Below are positions 8,398-16,281 of a DNA stretch of 64,000 nucleotides, piece after piece (the stretch's first letter is position 1; each line of letters opens with the position of its first letter). Origin of the DNA: Taishania sp. (GTDB taxonomy: Bacteria; Bacteroidota; Bacteroidia; Flavobacteriales_D; Crocinitomicaceae). The position numbers and the translations under genes are program-made. The DNA is taken from NCBI GenBank assembly GCA_030150045.1, contig JASLGM010000003.1, positions 1 through 64,000 of the forward strand, in the 5' to 3' direction. The notes beneath the pieces were generated by a model, which did not search any database, was not told where the DNA came from, and was given only the letters and a program-made list of their open reading frames with translations.

Positions 8398-10138
8398 GAT
8401 TTAATTGCTTTAAAAGAAACGAAGCATTCATATTTTGACAAACACCCGTTCTGATTTTATAATCAAACGTAAGTAAATCTCCCGTAATTGTTGAGTCAAA
8501 ATAGAAGTTCTTGAAGGCTGAATGAACATTTGACAAGTTTGTAAGGCTTAAATCATGTGTAGCAATGATACCTTGTGCTTTAAGGGAAAGCAATTTTTCT
8601 AAAAACAAGGCAGACCCTTCCTCCTTATCTTTACTATTTGTTCCTTTTAATATCTCATCCAATATAAAGAAAACTTTTTTACCCGATTCAATTGCATCTA
8701 CAATAAACCTCAATCGATGCAACTCTGCATGGAAATAAGAGCTATTTGCCAACAAATCATCACTTGTACGCATACTTGTGTATAAGGCCACCTTTGGAAG
8801 CGCAACCTTTTTGGCTAATACTGGAAATCCAGCATTTGAGAGAAGAATAGCCGTTCCAACACTTCTTAGATAGGTACTTTTTCCTGCCATATTTGGTCCA
8901 GTAAGGATAATTGCACAATCCTCTCCATTTAAAGAAAATCCATTCACTACCCTGTGCTTTAAAGTTACAAACGGATGAGCTAGTTCTTCCATTTGAAACG
9001 AACCATCTGTCCATTCTGCAAACGTATGAGAAGGATTGTTATAAGCAAACTTAGCCCCAGAAATCCATACTTCTACAGTTGCTAAATGTTTTTCTAATTG
9101 TTGGATATTTACAAAATGTTTATCGTTAAACAGTTTGATACGAGCCATCAAATAAGCATCCCATCCAAAGAAAGAATTAATAATAAAATTAGCTACAGCA
9201 TTCATTCGATAAGAAGTGTACACTTGAATTTTATTCAATTCAGTTACGAGTTCATACAAATCCTCTCGATACAGTGATTTTGCATTTTCATGCGTTCCTG
9301 CTAATTTCCTTAAAGACTCCATTTGTGCTTTTAAGGCTTGAATACGGTATCTTTCATTATCCAAATGCAGCATCCACAAATGCACTTTCCCAGATTTTAC
9401 ACGCGAAAAAATAAAAAGCGCAACCAAAATCAATAGAAATTTAGAGGATGAAAAATCGCCAAATGACGTATATAAAAGTGTGGTTATAGAGACAACTGGA
9501 ATAATCCATCTAAATATTTTTGACCAGTTTGCAGACTCCGTTACCTCGGGTAAAATTTCATTCAAAAGCTTTTCATTGCATTCTGGTTGATCCTCTTGAG
9601 AAGTAGCAATAAACTCATGTACCCACTCCATTTCATTTTTCAGAAAAGCAATATTTTGATTAAAGTCAGCTGTATCACTAGTGCCATTTTGTAAAACATC
9701 AGCTAATTTTCTTTCTCCTTGTTTGGTTACTGTTCTATTTAAGTAAGTGAAAAGTCCTTTTTTACCAAAAACATCCATATCATAAGAAAACGGGTGAGTT
9801 CCATCTGCATACTCACTGCCATCTCCAAAACTAGACCAATCGCCATTTAACCCATTTAATTCGTTGTTGCACAACAACAAATGATTATCTTCAATTTGAA
9901 TGGCACGTTTAGAATCTACCCATTTATTTACTATCCAAAAGAAAAGAACAATGAATCCCAAAGCGATCAGCAATAAAAATGGTTGATAAGGGAAAATAAA
10001 AAAGATCAGCGGAATCATAAGAAAGACCACTATACGAAGTAGCGTCCAAAGTCGATGTTTCTTTTTCAATTGCGCTTTTATAACTTTATGCGCTTCAATT
10101 TGACTGTTATAAAATGCTTCTATATCGTGAATTGTCAT
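8387..10138 (-). CDS. Membrane-anchored MutS-like ATPase
   Basis: The protein is 583 residues from the Met at 10138. The frame is open 12 codons further up, but a TACCTTTG promoter box at 10157-10164 would place the mRNA start below that longer start. Two N-terminal membrane helices (about residues 33-68) and more hydrophobic segments near 210-245 come first. The MutS core and ABC-type ATPase follow: Walker A GPNMAGKST, MRTSDDLLANSSYFHAEL, Walker B FFILDEILKGTNS, then the H-loop IIATHD. The mismatch-reading N-terminal domain of true MutS is absent. Such membrane MutS relatives occur in Bacteroidota; their substrate is unknown and mismatch repair should not be assumed. First gene of the operon with the barrel protein and prmC. 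Confidence 0.85.
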   Translation of the reverse strand: MTIHDIEAFYNSQIEAHKVIKAQLKKKHRLWTLLRIVVFLMIPLIFFIFPYQPFLLLIALGFIVLFFWIVNKWVDSKRAIQIEDNHLLLCNNELNGLNGDWSSFGDGSEYADGTHPFSYDMDVFGKKGLFTYLNRTVTKQGERKLADVLQNGTSDTADFNQNIAFLKNEMEWVHEFIATSQEDQPECNEKLLNEILPEVTESANWSKIFRWIIPVVSITTLLYTSFGDFSSSKFLLILVALFIFSRVKSGKVHLWMLHLDNERYRIQALKAQMESLRKLAGTHENAKSLYREDLYELVTELNKIQVYTSYRMNAVANFIINSFFGWDAYLMARIKLFNDKHFVNIQQLEKHLATVEVWISGAKFAYNNPSHTFAEWTDGSFQMEELAHPFVTLKHRVVNGFSLNGEDCAIILTGPNMAGKSTYLRSVGTAILLSNAGFPVLAKKVALPKVALYTSMRTSDDLLANSSYFHAELHRLRFIVDAIESGKKVFFILDEILKGTNSKDKEEGSALFLEKLLSLKAQGIIATHDLSLTNLSNVHSAFKNFYFDSTITGDLLTFDYKIRTGVCQNMNASFLLKQLNLVN

Positions 10139-10156
10139 ATTATTAAATACTTTTCT

Positions 10157-10164
10157 CAAAGGTA
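10157..10164 (-). promoter_or_regulatory. Promoter -7 box of the MutS-like operon
   Basis: The minus strand reads TACCTTTG, matching TAnnTTTG, 19 bases upstream of the proposed ATG at 10138. No clear TTG -33 element is seen at the usual distance. Confidence 0.45.
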
Positions 10165-10229
10165 ACAAAAGCATAAAGATTTAACACCTTTTCAGGCCTT
10201 TGTGCCATAAAATAATGTATATTTAGTTT

Positions 10230-11147
10230 ATGAATCAAACAATCGACAGGCGAGCGCTAACGGAATTTGGGAGTTTAGAGTTCTTCGCTAAACAAGTAGT
10301 TGAAGGATTTATCACCGGTATGCACAAAAGTCCATATCATGGTTTTTCTGTAGAATTTGCCGAGCACCGTTTGTACAATCCAGGAGAGAGTACACGTCAT
10401 ATAGATTGGAAATTGTTTGGCAGGAGCGATAAATTGTTCACCAAGAAGTACGAAGAAGAAACGAATTTGCGTGCTCAGATAGTAATTGACGCCTCGAGTT
10501 CGATGTATTTTGCAAGAGACGGCGTGAGTAAATTTGAATTTGCAACCTATGCTGCTGCGTCCTTGGTTGAGTTGTTAAAAAAGCAGCGTGATGCGGTTGG
10601 ATTGAGTATTTATCATGAAGATTTGACTTTACATACGCCGGCTAAAACGAGTTTTTCGCATCATAAATACCTTTATCACGAACTGGAAAGTCGCCTAATG
10701 GATTACGACGAGAAGGCGAAGGTTGGAGGGGATAGCGCCCAAGCGATTCATGCGATTGCTGAACTGTCACACCGTAGGAGTTTGATGGTTATTTTCACGG
10801 ATCTACTAGATGCTCCGGCCCAGCAGCAGGAATTATTCGATGCCTTGCTACATCTCAAACACAAGCAACATGAGGTAATCGTTTTTCATGTGATGGACAA
10901 AAAGATGGAAGTAGATTTTGAGTTTGACCAACGTCCATATGAGCTAGTCGACATGGAAACGGGAGAGCGCCTAAAGCTTTCCCCTTCGGCATTCCGTGCG
11001 CATTATCAACAAGAAATGCAAGATCACCTAAAAAACATTGGCACATGGATGCAAAACAACGGTATTGACTTCATTACCGCCGACATTGCGGATGGTTACC
11101 ATCAAATTTTATTGCAATACCTCATAAAACGTCAGAAAATGTATTGA
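10230..11147 (+). CDS. DUF58 domain protein
   Basis: This 305-residue cytoplasmic protein has the DUF58 signature FAEHRLYNPGESTRHIDWKL followed by a VWA-like fold (IVIDASSSMYF with D-x-S-S-S, and later IFTDLLDAP). DUF58 proteins usually sit beside a MoxR-type ATPase and BatA/BatB. Here the gene is single, divergent from the MutS-like operon and followed by palindromic elements. Its third-position GC seems higher than in neighbouring genes. Biochemical function is unknown in the family. Confidence 0.9.
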   Translation: MNQTIDRRALTEFGSLEFFAKQVVEGFITGMHKSPYHGFSVEFAEHRLYNPGESTRHIDWKLFGRSDKLFTKKYEEETNLRAQIVIDASSSMYFARDGVSKFEFATYAAASLVELLKKQRDAVGLSIYHEDLTLHTPAKTSFSHHKYLYHELESRLMDYDEKAKVGGDSAQAIHAIAELSHRRSLMVIFTDLLDAPAQQQELFDALLHLKHKQHEVIVFHVMDKKMEVDFEFDQRPYELVDMETGERLKLSPSAFRAHYQQEMQDHLKNIGTWMQNNGIDFITADIADGYHQILLQYLIKRQKMY

Positions 11148-11173
11148 TTACTTTTCTTTACGATTTTCATTTC

Positions 11174-11322
11174 TTTTGCTGCCTTTTCGGTCTGCTTGCT
11201 TTAGTAAACTTCTAAAAAAGGGTTCACTTTGCTCGTTTGCCAAATGCTTCCTTTGGTCGCATTGCCACACTTACGTTCACACCTTTCTCAGTTCGTTTAG
11301 CTACCGCAATTCGCCCGGGCAG
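11174..11322 (-). repeat. Palindromic intergenic element, family A copy 2
   Basis: Read on the minus strand it carries TGCGACCAAAGGAAGCA at the apex, TAGCTAAACGAACTGAGAAA in the left arm and TTTACTAAAGC then GGCAGC at the end. The left-arm segment AGAAAGGTG pairs with CCCTTTTTT of its own right arm. It lies 27 bases after the DUF58 stop codon, with its GGCAGC end toward that gene. Confidence 0.85.
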
Positions 11323-11368
11323 AAGATCTCAATTTTTACATTTTCTCTTAATAAAGTGAAAATTAAAT

Positions 11369-11484
11369 CTGCGCTAAGGATAGCAGCGGCATCCTTTATT
11401 CTCTTTTTTGGAGAATAAAGATAAAGCGAATAGCCTGCCTCCATTTCTTTTTCAAGTATTTGGAAAAGAAATGGAGGAGCGCCC
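11369..11484 (+). repeat. Double-hairpin intergenic element, family C copy 1
   Basis: CTGCGCTAAGGATAGCAGCG opens the unit. A 10-base perfect stem follows (CTTTATTCTC 11394-11403 with GAGAATAAAG 11411-11420), then AGCGAATAGCCTG. A 14-base perfect stem comes last (CCTCCATTTCTTTT 11438-11451 with AAAAGAAATGGAGG 11464-11477). The opening and the AGCCTG segment also occur in copy 2 at 37930-38033. With copy A2 it fills the 11148-11537 gap. Confidence 0.7.
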
Positions 11485-11537
11485 AAAAAACTTCACAAAA
11501 AACCGGTCAAAAAATCAGCTTAATCGTATCATTTTTC

Positions 11538-12971
11538 TTATCGTTTCCGTTCTTTTTCGGCATCAACAGCCTTTTTTATTTCAAAAAAAGTTCGGTCGAT
11601 GGTTTCGTACAATGCATTCGCTTTCGGAGTTAGTGCCGGAGCCTGAACCACATATCCTTGTGCGTCTATCAACACATAATAAGGGAAACTTTCCACTTTA
11701 TAATTCTTCCAAATATTGGTGTAAAAATCGTCAACCACAAAGTGTTCCCATCTTACATCTTTCAGGCGATTTTTTGCAGCTTCGGTCACAGTTGATTTCA
11801 TGGATATAGTTACAAATTCCACATATTGATGGTACTTTTTCTGCAAATTCTCCAACAATTGTAATTCTATTGTTGCCTGATCTACCGAGGGATCAATAAA
11901 TTGGAGATATAGATATTTTCCTTTATAATCATTCAATGCCTTTTTTTCACCTTTATCGCTTGTTAGGACAAAATCTGGAGCTTTTCCTCCACTAGAAATA
12001 GCCGTTAACCGTTCGATCATATTTTTAGCGATGGGTTTATGCGCTTCGAATTTAGCATAATGTTGTATGCTATCTAACACAGCCAAAACCGAGGTCTGTG
12101 GAAAATCCTTTTGGTAGTACATTTCCCCTAATGCCTTGATCATCACCAATTCACGAATGCGGGTATTAACCAAAGTATATTCTTTCCCCAATGCACTCAT
12201 AATCAAGGAAGGACTTGCTTTTACAACAGCCATATACACTTCATTATTTCGTTCCAAAGGCAATGAGTTAACTACCCCTGAATAATACGTATTGAAGTAG
12301 TCCATATAGGCATCATTCTGATACTTAAGTGGCTGATATTTCAAGTAAAAATCGTGTTTTTCGAATTTATTTCTGTTTCCTATCTGAGGTAAATCATCTA
12401 AAGTCGCGATAGAAAAACGAACATAATCGAAGATGTATTTTCCCGTATCTTTTTGGTAATAATTAGCGATTTGATTTTTAAATTCATCTAATGCTTTGTT
12501 GTATGATACTCCATCTGTTTTGGACTTTTTGAAATTCAAATAAAGGAAATTATCCAACCAGCGATTGAAGCCAAGTATTTGATAGTTTACATCTGTCGAG
12601 TCTAAATTATACAGCGTCACTTCTACCTTATTCCCCATTGGTCGCAAAGGTTCTCTGCGCTCTTTATCCGGGAAATAGACTTCATAATTCCCTCCTGGTT
12701 GCATGTACATAAATGCGCTATTTTTACCTACACGTAACATGACTTTTTGTGTTTCAGGAATATGTGTATGAATGGTAAACATAGAGTCTTTTGCCACTTC
12801 ACTTGTTGCCAAAGGAGTTTCAGTGAGTGTCAAATAATCTTCAATTCCATTGAGTTGTACCATTTGTCCAATGTAAGTAGGAGCATACACTTTTAGTGTC
12901 ACAATATCTTGGGCGAACAGTTGTGAAACACAAATAATAGATGTGAGGAAAAAGAAAAGCAATTTCTTCAT
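11538..12971 (-). CDS. Thioredoxin-like (TlpA-type) exported protein without the CxxC motif
   Basis: This 477-residue protein has signal peptide MKKLLFFFLTSIICVSQLFAQ, a long N-terminal region (GNYEVYFPDKE near residue 100 resembles the DUF4369 type) and a C-terminal thioredoxin-like fold (APDFVLTSDKGEKKALNDYK, YLYLQFIDPSVD, VESFPYYVLIDAQGYVV). The position normally holding the redox pair WCxxC reads FIDPSVD, so no disulfide exchange is expected there. The cis-Pro loop (SFPYYVLID) is kept. It is the last gene of the run DUF3822-rsmD-coaD, 39 bases after coaD. Role unknown. Confidence 0.75.
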   Translation of the reverse strand: MKKLLFFFLTSIICVSQLFAQDIVTLKVYAPTYIGQMVQLNGIEDYLTLTETPLATSEVAKDSMFTIHTHIPETQKVMLRVGKNSAFMYMQPGGNYEVYFPDKERREPLRPMGNKVEVTLYNLDSTDVNYQILGFNRWLDNFLYLNFKKSKTDGVSYNKALDEFKNQIANYYQKDTGKYIFDYVRFSIATLDDLPQIGNRNKFEKHDFYLKYQPLKYQNDAYMDYFNTYYSGVVNSLPLERNNEVYMAVVKASPSLIMSALGKEYTLVNTRIRELVMIKALGEMYYQKDFPQTSVLAVLDSIQHYAKFEAHKPIAKNMIERLTAISSGGKAPDFVLTSDKGEKKALNDYKGKYLYLQFIDPSVDQATIELQLLENLQKKYHQYVEFVTISMKSTVTEAAKNRLKDVRWEHFVVDDFYTNIWKNYKVESFPYYVLIDAQGYVVQAPALTPKANALYETIDRTFFEIKKAVDAEKERKR

Positions 12972-13010
12972 AAGACAATTTAAATTTACAACGGAATGCT
13001 AAAGCATATA

Positions 13011-13466
13011 TTATACCAAAAGATCAAACCTAGAAATAAAAGGTGTGATATCTGCATTGAATTTATGCAATTCACGAATGATTGTGGAGCTAACAGCTGC
13101 GTATTCTGGGTCTGTATAAAACAGAATGGTTTCTACTCCAGAAAGGTTTTTATTCATTTGAGCGATTGCCTTTTCGTATTCGAAATCTTTGGCATCACGT
13201 ACACCACGAATAATGTGTTTTGCATTTAACGTTTTACATAAATCAACTGTCAGAGAATTGTATTCCATGACCTTTACTTTTGACTCTTTTTCAAAAAGTG
13301 TTTGAATATGTTTTAAGCGCTTTGCTGTTTCAAAGGTATATTGTTTACTAACATTCACTCCTACCGCTACCACTACTTGGTCAAAAATAGCAAGTGCTTT
13401 ATGAACAATGTGCTCATGCCCTTTTGTGAATGGGTCAAATGATCCTGGAAATACAGCGATTTTCAT
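13011..13466 (-). CDS. coaD: Phosphopantetheine adenylyltransferase CoaD
   Basis: At 151 residues it has the expected family length. The nucleotidyltransferase motif is GSFDPFTKGHEHI (the (T/H)xGH box). RGVRDAKDFEYE and the C-terminal ISSTIIRE-type motif (AVSSTIIRELH) complete the active site. CoaD transfers AMP from ATP to 4'-phosphopantetheine, the fourth step of coenzyme A synthesis. It starts five bases after the rsmD stop; the rsmD-coaD pairing is common in bacteria. Confidence 0.96.
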   Translation of the reverse strand: MKIAVFPGSFDPFTKGHEHIVHKALAIFDQVVVAVGVNVSKQYTFETAKRLKHIQTLFEKESKVKVMEYNSLTVDLCKTLNAKHIIRGVRDAKDFEYEKAIAQMNKNLSGVETILFYTDPEYAAVSSTIIRELHKFNADITPFISRFDLLV

Positions 13467-13471
13467 AAGCT

Positions 13472-14008
13472 TTATTTTTCGAAAAAAGAGAATACTACAT
13501 TCCCATAAGTACGTGCTTGTACGAAATTTTGCAATTCACTCAAGTCTGTTCTTTTTCCGTGTTCAACAATTAATAAACCGTCTTCATTTAGAATATTTCT
13601 ATCAAATACTAAATCTACAATTTCTTTATATTTAGGAAATTCATATGGTGGATCTGAAAACACAAGATCGTATTTCATTTCCGTAGTTGTCAAGTGTTTG
13701 ATAATGTCTGATTGAATAGTTGCAATTTCTGCTTCTACCTCAAACGATTTGGCTAGTGTTCGTATATGTCTAACACAATTGAAGTTACTATCCACAGCAG
13801 TAACGGTTCCTGCCTCTCGTGAAATGAATTCAAATGCAATGTTTCCTGTTCCTGCACACAAATCTAAAATTCGAAGATTGTCCATATCAATTCTGTTCTC
13901 CAACATATTGAACAATCCTTCTTTAGCGAAGTCTGTTGTCGGTCGAGACGGGAATGACTTTGGAACAGTTACCCTCTTACTTTTTAATTTACCTCTTATT
14001 ATACGCAC
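13472..14008 (-). CDS. rsmD: 16S rRNA (guanine966-N2)-methyltransferase RsmD
   Basis: A 178-residue class I SAM methyltransferase with the RsmD start MRIIRGKLKSKRV, PSRPTTDFAKEGLFNML, SAM motif ILDLCAGTGNIAFE and catalytic DPPY (VFSDPPYEFP). It modifies G966 (E. coli numbering) of 16S rRNA. Its first codons overlap the end of the DUF3822 gene by 10 bases, so the two are probably translationally coupled. Confidence 0.95.
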   Translation of the reverse strand: MRIIRGKLKSKRVTVPKSFPSRPTTDFAKEGLFNMLENRIDMDNLRILDLCAGTGNIAFEFISREAGTVTAVDSNFNCVRHIRTLAKSFEVEAEIATIQSDIIKHLTTTEMKYDLVFSDPPYEFPKYKEIVDLVFDRNILNEDGLLIVEHGKRTDLSELQNFVQARTYGNVVFSFFEK

Positions 14009-14757
14009 AATTCTATAGCTTTTGTCAAATAATGTAATACATTCTGTACTGGAGTTTTAGGATGATATAGTTTCTGATACCATTGGGTAAATGCTTCTAT
14101 ATCTAATTCGCAACCACTTGCTGTATTCACAATTGTTTCTACGTCTGCGATGTCCAATTGTAGTTGCTGCAATGCAAATCCGATGTAGTACAAAACATCT
14201 TCTGCGTTAGAATAATTAAAATAGTTGTAATATTTCAATTCATTCTGATGGGCAACTAACAATGCAAAATGCTCTTTATGTATAGAAAGAACTGCTTTTG
14301 GTTTGTAAGCTGACCCTGCGAACAAATAGCGTATTAAATGGCTACCTTCATGTTGCATGATTATCCTTGGGAAATTCATAACAAAGAATGATTTTACCCA
14401 ATCAGGCATTGCAAAAATGTTTACCAAAGATTGATGGGGTAGACGATTATAATCCAATTCTACTCCTGCTTGAGCATCCCCAAAACTCAATTTGTAAATT
14501 GCCTCTTTTGATGACTCATTAAAAATACTCATTGGAATGAGAGTGGTTTTTTCATTTGAATAGGAAAGTACAACGTCATCTAAATCCCATTCTTTAATTC
14601 CTTCTTGTAATACAAATTCTTTTAATTTTTCTTTGTGTTTAAATGCTTGTGCAGTGGGAAATTCAAATTCCACATTTTGCGTAACCATTCCTCCTTTCCA
14701 TACGCTAAAGCGCACCGATGAATTTGAGATATCTATTGCAAGCATATTTTTTGACAT
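13999..14757 (-). CDS. DUF3822 family protein
   Basis: This 252-residue protein starts MSKNMLAIDISNSSVRFSVW. The frame is open seven codons further, but a TAAATTTG box at 14776-14783 covers that upstream start, so 14757 is preferred. AIDISNSSVRFSVWKGG resembles the first phosphate-binding strand pair of the actin/Hsp70 fold, and IVNTASGCELD could be a later nucleotide-contacting segment; this reading is tentative. Location directly before rsmD is what I expect of this Bacteroidota family. Function unknown. Confidence 0.82.
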   Translation of the reverse strand: MSKNMLAIDISNSSVRFSVWKGGMVTQNVEFEFPTAQAFKHKEKLKEFVLQEGIKEWDLDDVVLSYSNEKTTLIPMSIFNESSKEAIYKLSFGDAQAGVELDYNRLPHQSLVNIFAMPDWVKSFFVMNFPRIIMQHEGSHLIRYLFAGSAYKPKAVLSIHKEHFALLVAHQNELKYYNYFNYSNAEDVLYYIGFALQQLQLDIADVETIVNTASGCELDIEAFTQWYQKLYHPKTPVQNVLHYLTKAIELCV

Positions 14758-14818
14758 TCGAAAAAAGATTTTTAGCAAATTTAATGATAAACAAATCTAC
14801 ATTTTTAAATTGAGACCT

Positions 14819-14846
14819 TTGTCATCAAAAAATGAATGTACCTTTG
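14819..14846 (+). promoter_or_regulatory. Bacteroidota-type promoter of the RecD-like helicase gene
   Basis: TTG (14819-14821), a 17-base spacer and TACCTTTG (14839-14846) match the consensus. The box ends only four bases before the ATG at 14851, so the mRNA would be leaderless or nearly so. Confidence 0.65.
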
Positions 14847-14850
14847 AAAA

Positions 14851-16281
14851 ATGGAAATGGAATCGCAATTTTTTCTTCGTGTCTCTCATTTTTTTGGATT
14901 TCGTTTTACGGAAGACCAAGGAATTGGTGTTACTGCATTAGAATCTTTCTTGCGTAGTAAACATCCTTTTCCTACTTTTTTACTAAAAGGCTATGCAGGA
15001 ACTGGGAAAACGAGTTTGTTGGCTGCTTTTATTGAAGCTTTATCCAGCTACAAGGTAAATACCGTTCTCCTTGCTCCTACAGGAAAAGCAGCGAAAATCC
15101 TTAGTCAAAAGAGTAAGAAGAATGCTTTTACCATTCACAAAATTATTTATCGAAGAAAAAGTAAAGAGGATGAATTTTCGACATTATCTCTTACTCCAAA
15201 TTTACAAGTAAACACGATTTTCATTGTCGATGAAGCATCTATGATTGGAGATTACACCCTATCTAAGGATGGAAATATCAATCAAAGAAATTTACTTGAT
15301 GATTTGATTGAATTTGTTTTCTCTGGAAAGAATTGTAAATTGATCTTTCTAGGAGATACAGGGCAGCTACCTCCTATTGGCGCTGCATTTTCACCTGCTT
15401 TGAATGCCGAATACTTGGAGAATTATTATCCTAAATTAGAAGTCAGTGAACACACATTAAATCAGATTGTCCGTCAAAAATCAGACTCTTCCATTTTAGA
15501 AAATGCTACGCTCGTGCGTCACTCAGGCGCTAATTTCCCTAAATTACAAGTATCAAAAAAGAGTAAAGATTTAGCTGCAATAAACGGTTTGGAACTTCAA
15601 GATGCTTTAGAAAGTTCTTTCGGCAATTACGGTCCAGAAGACACGATCTTGATTACTCGTTCCAACAAGCGTGCGAATGAATACAATCGGCAGATTCGAA
15701 ATCGGATATTTTGGTATGAAGAAGAAATTAGTCAGAATGACCACTTAATGGTGATAAAGAACAATTATTTTTGGCTGAAAGACCAGAAAGAAATTGGCTT
15801 TTTAGCGAATGGAGAAACCATGATTGTCAAACGGGTATTGAAACATGTTGAATTGTATGGCTTTCACTTTATTCATCTTTTAGTTACTTTACCTGATTAT
15901 GAATCCATTGATCAACAAGAAATAGTTATTCATTCGGAATCATTATTATGTGAAGGCGCTAACCTTCCACGAACACGAATCAGAGAATTGTTTTTTGAGG
16001 TAGAGAAAGATTACTTGTACGAAAAAAACAAGAAAAAACGCTATGACCTTATCTTAGCCAATCCTTATTTCAATGCGATACAAGTGAAATTTTCTTATGC
16101 AGTGACGTGCCATAAATCTCAAGGAGGGCAATGGTCTAATGTATTTATTGACATTGGCTATTTACCGGACGACCTAGATATTACTGAATATAATCGTTGG
16201 TTATACACCGCATTAACCCGAGCAACGAATAAGATTTATTTAGTTAATTTTCCTGAAGATCAGATGGACATTGAAGATTAA
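14851..16281 (+). CDS. RecD-like DNA helicase (superfamily 1)
   Basis: A 476-residue AAA-type helicase with Walker A GYAGTGKTSL near residue 50, a second nucleotide contact LLAPTGKAAKIL, Walker B FIVDEASMI, motif III GDTGQLPPIG and UvrD/RecD C-terminal motifs (TCHKSQGGQW, YTALTRA). No RecB/RecC-type or N-terminal RecD2 extension is present, so it resembles the short stand-alone ATP-dependent 5'-3' helicases common in Bacteroidota rather than exonuclease V RecD. The promoter box almost touches the ATG, suggesting leaderless translation; a second ATG lies six bases on. The end overlaps the convergent gene at 16278 by four bases. Confidence 0.87.
   Translation: MEMESQFFLRVSHFFGFRFTEDQGIGVTALESFLRSKHPFPTFLLKGYAGTGKTSLLAAFIEALSSYKVNTVLLAPTGKAAKILSQKSKKNAFTIHKIIYRRKSKEDEFSTLSLTPNLQVNTIFIVDEASMIGDYTLSKDGNINQRNLLDDLIEFVFSGKNCKLIFLGDTGQLPPIGAAFSPALNAEYLENYYPKLEVSEHTLNQIVRQKSDSSILENATLVRHSGANFPKLQVSKKSKDLAAINGLELQDALESSFGNYGPEDTILITRSNKRANEYNRQIRNRIFWYEEEISQNDHLMVIKNNYFWLKDQKEIGFLANGETMIVKRVLKHVELYGFHFIHLLVTLPDYESIDQQEIVIHSESLLCEGANLPRTRIRELFFEVEKDYLYEKNKKKRYDLILANPYFNAIQVKFSYAVTCHKSQGGQWSNVFIDIGYLPDDLDITEYNRWLYTALTRATNKIYLVNFPEDQMDIED

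Noticed and set aside
10230..11147. Horizontal transfer of the DUF58 gene because of higher GC
   Set aside because: The difference looks modest by eye and no mobility genes or borders are seen; a codon-usage calculation would be needed.
11176..11418. Open frames inside palindromic elements (also 24931-25209, 26685-26897 and 49071-49451)
   Set aside because: They follow repeat sequence, differ between copies and have no protein-like composition or start signals.
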